A stretch of DNA of 64,000 nucleotides from Phoronis australis (taxonomy: Eukaryota > Phoronida > Phoronidae): contig NMRA01000005.1 in NCBI GenBank assembly GCA_002633005.1, positions 2,085,476 to 2,149,475 of the forward strand. Reading direction: 5' to 3'. The stretch's first letter is position 1. Every line of letters starts with the position of its first letter. The notes under the pieces are model-generated. The model ran no database searches. It saw only the letters and a list, made by a program, of their open reading frames with translations, and had not been told where the DNA came from. Positions 25,498-38,400 of the stretch are shown piece after piece. The translations under genes were made by a program, and so were the position numbers.

Positions 25498-25609
25498 CAC
25501 AGGCGTCCTCAGCTTCTGATCGTCCCCAATGCCCAATACACTACATATAGTAGTATTATACTATTATATGTAGTGTATTGGGGACGATCAGAAGCTGAGG
25601 ACGCCTGTG
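25498..25609. mobile_element. hAT-like foldback MITE B
   Basis: Same arms as the element at 25171, with a longer AT-rich centre and an extra 'gcccaat' in the left arm. The 8-bp flanking duplication is tatgcatc (25490-25497 and 25610-25617). Confidence 0.85.
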
Positions 25610-25617
25610 TATGCATC

Positions 25618-26298
25618 TAGCCTTGGACTTGGTACAAAAAATGACGACACTAGCCAGCTAGCTGACTGGCTGGCTATGACGCATTCAGACTGATCCAGAG
25701 CGATGTAATTGCCTACAGGCACAGACGCAAATTCTGTAGGCTAACAGTGTTTTACAAAAGTGAAGTACGATTAAAATTCGGTAGGCCTAATTATCAACTC
25801 TGATGTTGTCCTAGCCTTTGTACAAAGTTGTATAGGCCTACTGGTACCTAGCTGTATGTTGACGATAGTGTTCATACAGCTTGTTGGCTGGCTAATGTTG
25901 TCCCTATCGCAGATTCTCTACTCTCTCTGGCACCCCTACTAGTAGAAGGTCATCCATTTGTGATAATATCGCAATATTTAATAGCCTAATAGGACAGGTT
26001 AGGGCCTAGTACAGGAAAAAGACATTGTTGGTAGGTGCTTGTGCCCTAGGCACACAGTTAATGGCCTGAACTGCTCAACAGATTTTCATTTTTATTAATA
26101 CTTTAACATTGTGTATAGAAACAGATAATAAACACATGACTAATTTTTGAAAATGTTATTTTTTGCAACTAAATTGTTTTCGTCCCAAATTGGAGAATTT
26201 TTACTGTAATGTGACACAGAATTTAATTGAGATTTGTACTTTTGATTACTTCATGATATGTATTGATAGCAATAGCTAAGTGTGTCTTTTGTTATACA
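25618..26298. other. Upstream flank / 5' intron of KNTC1
   Basis: No protein-coding exon seen. 'tttgttatacag' at its right end is an acceptor 11 bases before the KNTC1 ATG, so a non-coding first exon and the promoter should lie here or further left. No core promoter element is convincing. Confidence 0.45.
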
Positions 26299-26310
26299 GA
26301 GAAATTAGAC

Positions 26311-26439
26311 ATGGCTACGTGGGATCAGATAGACGTTGACTTTGGAGGTGATGAAACTGTCAACTTTGGCCCTCGCGAAGAGTCAGGCACAGCATTGTAC
26401 CAGGTGGACACCGTGGCAACCATTTCAGCTGTGGGAGAG
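26311..26439 (+). CDS. KNTC1: KNTC1 exon 1 (first coding)
   Basis: ATG GCT ACG TGG to GTG GGA GAG, 43 codons, ending phase 0 at a weak donor gttaga. Carries the conserved SGTALYQVD that opens the first propeller blade. Confidence 0.92.
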
Positions 26440-29400
26440 GTTAGATTGCATACACAATGAAAGGTCGTCATTCAATCAGACATTCATGCATAAGCATTAC
26501 CATTATATTATTGAGTTCTCATCCCTGTAAACAATTTCTTATGTAACCCTAAGAAGTGCTTTCCACTGGTTTCTCCATGAACTGAAGACCACTAAACATG
26601 CTTGTGAACACTTAAACAAAACCCACAGTCACATTTCCCACTGAGCATCTAGGGTATTTGTTTGTATTTATTCCAACTGCTTCAGGTGATTTCATCCGTC
26701 AATGTTTCTCTTACATCTTTACTGATACAGCTAGGAAATATGGTCATCCTTAAGCCCACTGAAACCACATAATTTTCACATTTGTCTTCAATACGCAATC
26801 TTAGTTGTAAACAATCTTTGAGATGGTTCAGGTCTGTGCGCTTATTTGGACTCTTGGGGTGTAATTCTTCATGTATTATCAGTGCATGATACACTTCAAT
26901 AGTCTATGGTAATCTCCACAGTGTCATAGCTACTATAATGTTGTTGCGTTGGTCTACCCTTCAGGTTACTCGTAACCCTGTGTTGAGTGCAGCTGTTTTA
27001 GATGAAGATTTGTGTGTCGCTGCTGGAAATCACGTATCCCTGTTTAAACAGTCCGGACATCAGTTTGTAGTGACTTTAACTTTTGGTGAGTTTATGGAAG
27101 AGTGGTTGGAACAAGAGGTGGTTGTGTTCTATTGTTCTCATGTCGAATGGTTGGTTGTTTGCCATAAAGCTGGACTGTACTTACTGGTGTCCATTATTTC
27201 AGACATAGCGAGAGCTGCGTTGAATAGTTCAGAAATGTCAACCTTTACTCTTACAGTATTGTAAATTTTTTTCTGAAAAATCACCATGACCAGCTCTCTC
27301 CTTATCACCACTAATATTTGGTGCTTTGCGAAACCTTTATGGTCACTTTCAATTGTGAGAAACTACATCTGTAGTCACCTTTAAGACAAAAGACAACAAA
27401 TTTGTCATTTTTGACATGTATTTCAAAGGAAAGAAGAATAGAGATTGTGGAAAATCTTTAGAGTTTGTGTGCTATAGCCTAGCACTGCAAAACAGTAAAA
27501 GAAATTAAAAAAACATTTTGGTTGAACTTTGCTATTGTTAAAAATTGTTATGTTAAAAGTGCACTGGTTTTAAAATCAGAACAGAAAAACGGTGCTATGT
27601 TACCGGTTTTGTTTTTATACGCCGTTAATTTAGTTTGGACTCAAAAATTACCTTAAAGACTAGTGCACATTGCGTACACAGGAACCTTTATGCATATAAT
27701 GCAGTGTTGAGCGAGTATGTATTGAGCTAGTCTGCCAGCCAGTTTTGTATGTTTACATTTGAGATAATGTTTACACGAACTTGTTTTTAAGTCCTATGTA
27801 GTGTCTTGTTAGCAGGACTTTGTGGTCAACTGGAATTCAGTGATTGTTTCTGCAACTGGATTCTCTTGATTTGTTCTTAGATTTTGCGTTTCTGGCTGTA
27901 ATTGGGATGAGAGTTGGACTCCTAAGCATTGCCATTTGCATCAATTATGAATGAATGTACAGCATTGCCATTTGCATCAATTATGAATGAATGTACAGCA
28001 TTGCCATTTGCATCAATTATGAATGGATGTACAGCATTGCCATTTGCATCAATTATGAATGGATGTACAGCATTGCCATTTGCATCAATTATGAATGGAT
28101 GTACAGCATTGCCATTTGCATCAATTATGAATGAATGTACAGCATTGCCATTTGCATCAATTATGAATGAATGTAACACGACATTTAGCAATGAGTTAAA
28201 AAAGAATTTGATTTACTTTTTAGTGGTTACTCTTTTATTTCAGGGTCTGACATTGACTGTATTTGCTGGTCGGATAATGCCGCATTCTTTTTGGTTGCTG
28301 AAAACAGTGGAGCGGTTCACTTCATTCATGCCCAGTCTCAGAAATACCTCTTGTCGCAGGTATGCCATCATAGATTTACAGTAGGTGCTGTACAAATAAT
28401 TATTCTTTCAAGAAGTGTGCAAACTTAAAAAAATATTCTGAAATACTGTGTGCCAGACTGTACAAATGAAAATTAATCGAAGGCTAAGTAATGGTTGGCA
28501 AATTTAAAAAGAATTGTTGTTCTTCATCCCAAGGCAGTCTCGGTTGGTGCTTGTTTGAATGACACAGGATTTAAACCTAAAAACATTAAATAAATGAAAC
28601 TTGCAAAACTGTCATGTGCATTGTTTTACCAGGAAGGTAAAATATTGTTGCTAAATAATTGTATTGCTAAACTTAACATTCTGAGAAACTCTTAAGTAAT
28701 CAGTGCCATAAAAGTGCAGCTTTATCATTTTCCATAAGTTTCTAAAAACCTACCTCCTGTCTTAAAATAATGTTGATATTTAAGGTATTTGCTATATGCA
28801 TTTGATATCATAATGATTTCTAGGCTTACAGAGAACTGAATGTTCACTTTTACCGAGATGATGTTGTCACTGCCGTTCATTTAGCTTTTTCATTATATAT
28901 GTTGCTAGCTTATTCTTCACCCAGAAACCATTATAATAGTGGCACCTAAAAGCATCCCACATTTTGAGAACCAGTTTTCTCCATGGAATAATCAAGTATT
29001 AAGGTCCTGCATTTTGAGAACCAGTTTTCTCCAATCAATATCAGACATCAAACTGGTTCTCAAAATGTGGGACCCCTATAAGTGACTCTTGCAAAATTAC
29101 TTTTTTGTGTGTAAGGAACAACTGGAGACGGGTTTTATATTGATAAGAGGTCTGAACCATTTTTGGCCGGAAATTGGTTTATAGAAGTGATTTTTATGGA
29201 GTTATGTTCTAGGTGCTTGCAAGTTTTATTATGTTGTTGATTTGGTAACCCTTTTCTTATTAATGTCCTGCTCTAGGCACTGACCACCCCAGTGGATACT
29301 AGTGGTTCAAAGACCTTTCAACTGGTTCAGTTCACTCCTAGCTGTAAGATGAGTTGTAGTGACTTGGTCATTGTGTCCTCTTCTGGTCAGATGTACACCT

Positions 29401-32400
29401 TCCTCTACATGCACCTGGATGGTATTGACAAAGGTAAAGAGTTCTGTTAGTGCGCCATTTTTAAGAGGTTTGATAGCCTGTTGTTGGCTGAATTTTTCGG
29501 CTATTTGCTCATAAGCTCCTGCTATAGATTTGATAACCCACTCCTCAGTTACGTAGGCCATTTGTTGATAAGCTCCTGCTATAAATTTGATAACCCACTT
29601 CTCAGTTACGTAATTAGTATGTTAGATGGCAATTTTGCCAAAATAATTCATTATGAAAAGTGACTGTAAATGATTCTGATCCTCTGAGAACTTCATTGCC
29701 CAACTGCGACAAACAATTTGTTGATGTGAAAACCATAAATTACGTGTGATGGGTTAATCACCAAGTTAACAGCTGGCAATTTAAAATAAATAGTCTGACT
29801 AAAAATTGCAGTTGATCTTCAGAAGTGTCGTTTGTTATTCAGCATATGATGTGAATTCCTGTTGCATAGTTTTCTGTCTGACGTGTTTCAGCCTTATCCA
29901 CTGGAGACGTTAAAACTGCCAAGACGTACCAGAATCAGATCAAGTCGTGTCATTCATCGCTCATCTCCAACAACACCCCTTCAATAACGAGTGCTGCTGT
30001 GCTCAATTCAAGACACTTAAAGATTCTTGTAACTGCTGTAGGTTATACAGTTGCATTCACAATCAAAGGGACAATCAGAATATTTAATTGCACCTTCATT
30101 CTGTAGAGTATGCTGTGTACAAAGTAACAGTGCTGAGGGCTGTGTTAACACTTCAGTGTTCTCTGTTTTTCCGGAGACTTTGATCATGGGGTGAGAAATG
30201 TCTGAAGTTGAGTGAGAAGACCTTGATATTTTGTCATTGTCTTATTTTGGTATTGGCATGCATTTAGGAATGTCCCAACTTAACTTTTTTGATTTGAATG
30301 ATGAGAAATCCAGGAATGTTGTTTAATTTACTGAACAGATTTTAATATTAAGTTTTAGCGACTGTTTGACATCAAACTTACCTTACATGCTTGATATTCG
30401 TTTGTACTTTTTGCCTCTTGTTTCATTAGTTTCACAAATTTCTTCATTTCGAACATTTGTAGTAGTCACAGATCAGGTCATATCATAATATCCATGTTCA
30501 TGGAGTTCACATTATGTGGGCAGTTTGAGCAACCGTCGAGTCACGTGATTGTTATTTGCAGGGTGATAGTGGTGATGTTCTCAGTGTGTGGCATGTGCAG
30601 GGTGACACAACATCATCCATCTCACAACTCAATACTACATATCCTGAACACCTGAGGCTAGTCAGTTGCAAGTTGTCTCACAATGGAAGGTTTCTCTTTG
30701 CTCTGGATGACGAGGTAGGAAGTACAGTAGAAACCAAAAGCAACGGACCCAAGTTGTGACGGCCAATTCTGCAAGCAGATTCTATTCTGCTTCATATCGC
30801 ATGAAAATTATGTCTGTATTCTTTTATCACAATCTTCCAGTGCTGTTACAATGGTCCTTAATGTAGAGTAACAGAGTAACCAATGTTACAGAATGTCCCC
30901 TGCACTGAGGGATATGTGAACTTGATTATCGTGGTTCATAATGGTGTTTTGCAAAGTACTCAGATTCTTGATGCCACAATGACAGCTTTGAAAGTTTTTG
31001 CTATGAATTTTGATCGCTCACTTTTTGTGTGTTTTTTCGATAGCTCTTGCTGGACTTTGTTTACCTCCAGTGTACAATTCGGTCATTGCAAAATCATAAT
31101 CCTAAGCAAAACCAGCAACTAATTCACTAAATACATGCATAGAACCACCTTTTGTCGAAACAGAAGATTGTTCTCATGTGTTTGCTTATTCGATTACATT
31201 GACCCAGCATCTCTACACTTATGGTCAGAAAATGGCATGTAGTATTGTAGACAACCAGATAGCTGTATGAATTGTTCTGTGCAGTAAAGTTTTAGTTGAT
31301 TTATGGTTGCACTTAGTGTTTGGGACACAAAAAAGATTGTCTTGTGACTGTGTATCATTGTACTGTTGATTGCAGCTCATGTTTAGTGTTTGGGACACAA
31401 AAATGTTGATCAGATTGTCTCGTGACCGTGTATCATTGTACCGTTAATTGCAGCACACGTTGAGTGTTTGGGACACCAGGACGCTGATCAAACTTTCACA
31501 CTGGGAAGGGGCCATGGTGAACAGTTTCATGCTACAGGAGATTGGTGGAAAGGTGGACAGGTATTGTAACGACTGCGAGATGAGAGGGTCACAGACAGAC
31601 TGCATTTTCTCTTTGAAGCTGTCAACATTTCTCAGTGATACATTTTTGATCATATCTTTAAGTTTAATCATTACCTCAACAATAGGTTTGACATGATTTC
31701 GTCTTAGATCAGTTTAGCTCCATTTGGCAGAAAAACAATTTTGCGTTTTGTCAAATTTTGTTGTCAGCAAAAATAATTGTAAAGAAAAAAATCTGCGTTT
31801 CTTCCAAGATTTTTTTCCCACTGCAGCTTTAACCATTACTTACTTAAGCAACATGTTCATTAATTTTGTAGAAATGAAATAACCAAAAGCAAAATTGAAT
31901 CTAATTCCAGTTTCTAGCCCTGAGCAGTAACTTTCACGTACTGTTATAAGTTGAAATTATAAATTGGCAAAACAAATGGAAACAATTGCACTTAGTCAAA
32001 GCATAATCTGGATTACTTAGTCAAACATCTGCTACTAACCGTTTTCTTATTTTATTCAGACTGGGAGACATCAAACTGGTGCTTTTGACTTGTGGTAAAG
32101 ATGGACAGTGCTGCTTACAGTTACTGGAACTGCCTGGGTATAGAGTCACATACTCTCTTCAACTGAGCCATCACACTGTGTTAGCAGAGTCACCAGTGAA
32201 CCAGGTCTGTGACGACTGTTCTAGCCTTTTATTAATGCCGTGGAGTGAGTTTGTTGACCGAAATCAAAAAATACCTAAAACAAGTACATTGCTTTAAACT
32301 CTATGTCTACAAGTCTTACATCTTTGCTTTTGATCTCTTTTTACAAGTTCTTTACTGATATTGACTTATAAACCTGTCTTTGTATAAAATTTAGATAAAC

Positions 32401-35400
32401 AATTGAGTAGTTTTGCCTATTTGTTTGCTTAGTTATCTTTAAAATAGAACGAATTCCATATTGAAAGTAATTTTTAAGCCGATGAATGTGTATGACACAA
32501 TGCAATTGAATGCGATTTTATTCGAACTCATTCACCTGAGTTCTTTGCAGGAGGGTCTCTTTGTTCTTGAGGGCGTGGTTGAAGAGGGTCATAATCTTAT
32601 CTCCTCCATACGAGTTCGGTGCTTGACAGAGTCTCAGCCAGAAACCAGGTAAATTCAGGTACTCTAGTGGTATTGATTTTTGGCCATAAGATCTTAAAAT
32701 AAAAAGCTTGGTAGCAAGATCTTGGCCTTTTTTAAAACTCTTAAATTTGACCTTTCACAGTATACTCGTGGTTGCATTATCAAATTGATGGAAGGAAGTG
32801 GAACACTATGCTAAATGGTAGGAAATCGTGTCGTTGATTCTACAAAAATAAATTACCATAATAACCCATTTCCTTTCACCATCTTGAAATCTTAAGACAA
32901 TTGAAAGTTTCTGTGCCCACTACTTGCGTATACAAAGAGTAACGATTATAGGAATGGGAACAATCAAAATATTGTGAGGCTTGCAGCTGTTTAATGATGA
33001 CATGCCAAATGTGATTTCATCGTTTTCTTTGTTTTCAAGAGTGTCAGGTCAAGGGTCATGGGAAGAATCAGTTCAACATGAACTGGCACAACTTTACGTT
33101 GCGCACTTTTTGTGAAAGATTAATGAAATATCTACAGTTGATTGAAACAAAATAGTTAAATTAATAATTGCAAGCAGTCCTTAATTTGACTTGTGCGTTT
33201 TATTTAGGTTATACAGAATCCTGCACAAAGGCAGATTTGATGAAGCTGAGCAGTTTGCGATGCTATTCAATTTGGATGTGGAGGTAAAGTGGTTGAATCC
33301 ACACTGGTCCTCCGCTTCAGATCGTCCCCAATACAATATATTTATACACTCACGACTAGGAATTCCAGAAAAAGGAGCAATTGCTCGTGCCTTGTTGAAT
33401 CCCTGTTTTGTGTAAATTTATTGAGATTTGTGTTTGATATGGATGGCTGAAGTGAAGAACCTGTGGAATTTCTAGTCGCGAGTGACAGACGTTTTAGTAT
33501 AATTATATGTAGTGCATTGGGGACGATCAGAAGCTGAGGAAGCCTAAGGTTGAATCCTCTAAAGAGACATAATCTATGTCATATGTTGTAATCATTCGAA
33601 AATGTTCAAATGCTTTATATAGCATATTGGTGTAGTGTGGCAGTAATTTTACAAAGGTTTCAATAATGTTATAAGTAAAATATTTACCTGTATGTTTTGT
33701 CAAACTCACCTGGAAAGGTTAAATAATTGTTAGAACAAGTGATATGCTTGTGTAGGCAAAAGTGACAGGGAAGTAAAATGAAGGAAATTTCATGTTCATT
33801 GCAAAAAAAATTAAGAAACGTTTTCTCTCAAGAGTTTAAAAATTTCCAGTAGTTGCTGAAAACAACTACATGACATTGTTTTGCCAGACATGCGTCAGAT
33901 TAATGCATTAAGGATATGACACTGTGAAAGGTGAACATAGTTTTTGTCCACAAATTTCAAGATGCAATAATCATAATTTTATATGTTGAGTTTTAATCAC
34001 TCATATTTTTTTCACCTAATTGAAACCCAGAATTGGCGACCATATAATTGGCGACCATATAATTGGCGACCATATAATTGGCGACCATATAATTGGCGAC
34101 CATATAATTGGCGACCATATAATTGGCGACCATATAATTGGCGACCATATAATTGGCGACCATATAATTGCTAACAGAATGGAGAATTGATAATGCACAA
34201 CAAAGCGAAATTTGGAGGTTTACCAGGATTTTCTTTGGTTGTAGTTTTGATTTTTAAATTCATGATATTACTGTGCTCGAAGACTGAATGTCAACTGGGA
34301 TCTTGTTCTGGAAATATTATTCTTGTTGCAGTTGGTATATAAGGTGAAGGCCAGTCGCTATCTGGATCAGATCTCCCCTTGGAACGCATCGAGATGTTCA
34401 ATGAAGGAGATCAAAGACATGGTGGTACAACTGAAACAGTGTTTGCTGAGCATTGGGGTGAGATTGTGTGACTGAAATTGGGTTAAACCACCCATGGACG
34501 GGCTTTGTGAACAGTTCTATTAGAACTGGTATTTACTGTACAGTTTATGAAAAGGAACCAGAGACCTACTCATGCATGAACAAATGAGGATTATGTGTAT
34601 CAAACCGTTTTTGCAAGGTCACTCTATAAAAGGTCAAATTTTAATCGCATGGACAGAAGTTGTGCAGGAGTGTTTGTTGATTGGTTTGTTTCTACCATGT
34701 GATCTAAAGTTGAGGTGAACTCGCATTGTTAATAGTTTATAGGGACATGTAGAGTGGTTGAGACAGATTCATATCCAATGTAATTAATATGAACTAACCA
34801 GGATTGTATTGTCTTTTTACAGGATGACAATCACGTGACAGACTGTTGTGTTAAGGCCTGTTTACCAACATTTCATGACACTTTGGATCTGCTGAACTAT
34901 ATCAGGAAAAGAGTAATGTGTTTACACAATTGTCATGTATTAAATAAATGGAAGGGATATTAGCAGTATTCAACAGTGACATCAGGATTTCTAAATAGAC
35001 AGTGATTTATTGTATAGTAGTTCAAATAACTACCACCAACTGAAGTCAGGTTTTTGTTTCTATCAGATATATTTCCTTCTTGATAAAATTAAACTTTAAC
35101 TCATGGACAAAGACAGATCAGTTCAGATAGTGGTACATGTATTTCAACAATTAGCAGTATGTAAAGCCACGCTGGTGCTCCTTTTGTTCTTGCTTAATTT
35201 TCTATGAACTTTATCTGTCAGGTAATTGCTGTTTTTTCATTTGTTGCCAATTTGAATCACAGTTTTTCTTACAACATTTTCAGTTTTGTCAATTAAGTCA
35301 TATTGGTTAGTTGCACTACCTGAATGTTGGTCGTGGGATTGTTGTCATTTGTTTCCTTGTCTTTAAAGCTTGAAAAGAACATGTCTGCCAAGCTGACCAC

Positions 35401-38400
35401 TAGTGATGAGAATGTATCCAGACAAGTTCTTCTCACTAGAGTGAGTTGGGGGGTACTGTCAGCTAGACAGCTATTGCGTGTTATGAGAAAACAAATCTTA
35501 AAAGCTGTTTTGCAATTTTTGTTTAATGAGTCTTTCGACTTCTTAGATGTGTGTCATATTTATGATTTATTTACTATAATTATTTAATAGCTAAATGTGA
35601 TCAACCTTGGTCATGCTTAGTTAAGCTTATTAATGAATCAAATTAGTTTATATTTTTTTCCAAGCTTGAATTTCCTTACTCCCTTACTTAACATCGGTTG
35701 ATTAACTTGAAAAAAACTGCCGATTAGCAAAATAAATTAGGCTTCTTGAAAAAAATTTGAATAACCTTGTTGGGCCAGTCATCCATTTCAAGATGAATTT
35801 TCAAGTTTCAAAAAAACTTGTTAGATTGAGTGAGATTGCTGGCCAGTAGCATAATTAGATTGAGTGAGATTGCTGGCCAGTAGCATTATTCAAGCTGACT
35901 ATCTTTTAACGAATTCCAGCACCAAGCAAACCATCCTTTCTTACTAAATAGTAGTCAAAATAAACACATGGCCTGTTCACTTGACAAAGTCGTTCATCTG
36001 GTACACTCATTTTGTTAACATAAGAACATCTGCACGACGCCTTGAATGCGGTTGGCCCAAAAAGCAGAGTGACATTGAACAAGTTTGAACAATCTTGTCC
36101 AACCTTGAAAAAGGTTAATATTTGCTTGTAGGATCATTCAAGCTTAAAAATTTTGTGTGGAATATGCGTTGTCTGAGCTTGGAGTGTTGCATATTGTATT
36201 AAATTGTAAAATGAATTGTTTTTAAGGTGTTGGACACTCTTCACAGACTAAGCACATTTCAAGTGTGTTTTGGTGTCGACAAATACAGGTGAGTTTGCAA
36301 GGGAAAACTTGTTAGTGCCATGTGCTGGGTGCTCACAACTGTCTAATTGAATTATAATTCCAATTTTTATACTTAGGGCTGTTCCAGTAAAATCCGTGTG
36401 GGAGGGGGGGGACGGCAGTAGAAATAAAAATTCATGGGTGGTGGTCTTCAGAAAAAAACTCAAATTATGGGTGGTCGTTCTTGTAAGAAGTGATGCATTA
36501 AAAGTGGGTGGTATTTTTTGACCTGTTAATGTCAATAGGTTGGTTACTTCAGCTGTAAAAACTCAAAAATAAATGCAATTGTCCTAACTTATCCAAATAC
36601 AAAAAAGCCCATATTGCCAGTGAACAGAGTGCAATATGTTCACTAAGCCATTAATCAAGTCATGGGCAACTCGATTTGAGCCAACTGTTTGTCTGCAGTC
36701 CTATTGAATTGAAAAGTTATGCAACACTGAACTGGTGTTAACACATATAAGAAAATTGATGATTTTTAAATAAAAAGTATGAGGAGTAAGATAAACAAGT
36801 TCCAATACTCACTTGACATAGAAGTATAGAAGAGTTCGTGGAGACAGTTTGAGATTCATAGATCCTTATAAATGAAAAAATGTTCATTGAAATTATAGAC
36901 ACATGGTGAACAGAGACACCTGGTGGCTGCCAAAAGTATTGCTCACAGGCTGCTTTAGTTTTTGACAATATTGGACAAGACAACTAGTTCTTGTCTGTCA
37001 GTCATCTAAGTTCTTAACAGGTCCTCCTGGAGGCAATTTGTTATTTTAACCTATTAAAAATAATTAAAAAATTATGGGTCATGGGTTGGAGAAATAAATG
37101 AAAAATACGGGCGGTGGGTATGAAATAAAAGTGCCTTCCCCCCCCTCCCATACAGATTTTGCTGGAACAGCCCTTAGACAATTTTAATCATTCTGTACGC
37201 TCTTATTCCAATCTATGTTTAGAAGTTCAGAAATATCTGCTCATTAAGGAGGTGGCAGTCTCAACATTCTTTCAAGTTAAAAGAAGTACAGTACAAGACA
37301 GAAGTAACCAATAGAATACCGTTTTCTCAATCGCGATGGCTAATTCTGTTAAAAGCAAAATGGCTGGTTAAACCTGTTAATTCCCTACACTGAAGATAAA
37401 TTTCACCTCAGCCCAGCCGTTGGAATTCAGAGCTGAGCTTGAAGTGTTTAAATGTGGTTGTTCAAAAGTCACTTGCTAACCGGCCTGACAGTAAGTGTGC
37501 CCAGAGCTTGTGTTGTCAAATAAGTTCTTTGGTGAACACAGTACTGAGCACCAGTTCTCGCTTGCATGAACAGTCACAAATGGGGACTCAACTCCCCAAC
37601 AAAGTTTCCTAAATCTACTGTGTCTTTGTGGTCTTGTGAAGACACTGGTTGTCTTTTCTTATGCTTTTTGATTCTCATTACTAAGTCATGTTTTGACTTG
37701 GATACAAATGAAGAGTGAACTCTACATTCTCAATAATAAGTAGGGATCTTGTCATGCAATGCTCCCAATTTAAGGACTGTCTCCAATTAGTTTGTCTGAA
37801 TTAAGTACTCGGTTTTTATTATTAGAAATTGCCATAAGTCAAGGAGAAGCTCTTAATGAAGATAAAGTGATAGAGAAAGTATTACGTCTGTGAGCAAAGA
37901 TTGAAACAAATTACCAAAAGATTTAGGGAGTTTAGTTGAATTCCTATGCAATCGCGCACAGAACCAGAATGGTGAGATGACTTTTATTAAGACTGTCTTA
38001 TCCCGCTATTTCAGTGGTGCTAAATGGGATCGGTTTCTCAAGGTGAATTTGCTGAATGAAATGGTGCTGTGCCTCAAGAATGGCGATGTTTCATCAGCGT
38101 TTTCAATTTGGAACAGACATCAGGTGATCTTACATGTGTGGTAGTTACATGATTGTACTTTCATATTATAGTACTTTCTGTTGATTGTCTAGGTTTTTAT
38201 AGGTAAATATTACAATTACCTCTGTAAGTTTTGACCTTGAATATTTATTTAGTTTGCAGTTGAAGTTATTGAGGCGACATATTACATTAGGATTTTGACG
38301 ACGTATGTCCTTTTCAGTGTCAGTTTGAAGATTTCTTCAAATTACCAGCCATAGAAGCCATTTTATCCTCCATCTCAGAGCAAGTGTCGTCTGCCACACT

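Noticed and set aside
27922-28384. Repeat proteins [12 protein letters not shown] and its antisense
   Set aside because: 36-bp minisatellite in intron 2; the plus-strand frame is not the KNTC1 frame of exon 3.
34016-34198. NWRPY and PIIWS repeat peptides
   Set aside because: 15-bp minisatellite artefact.
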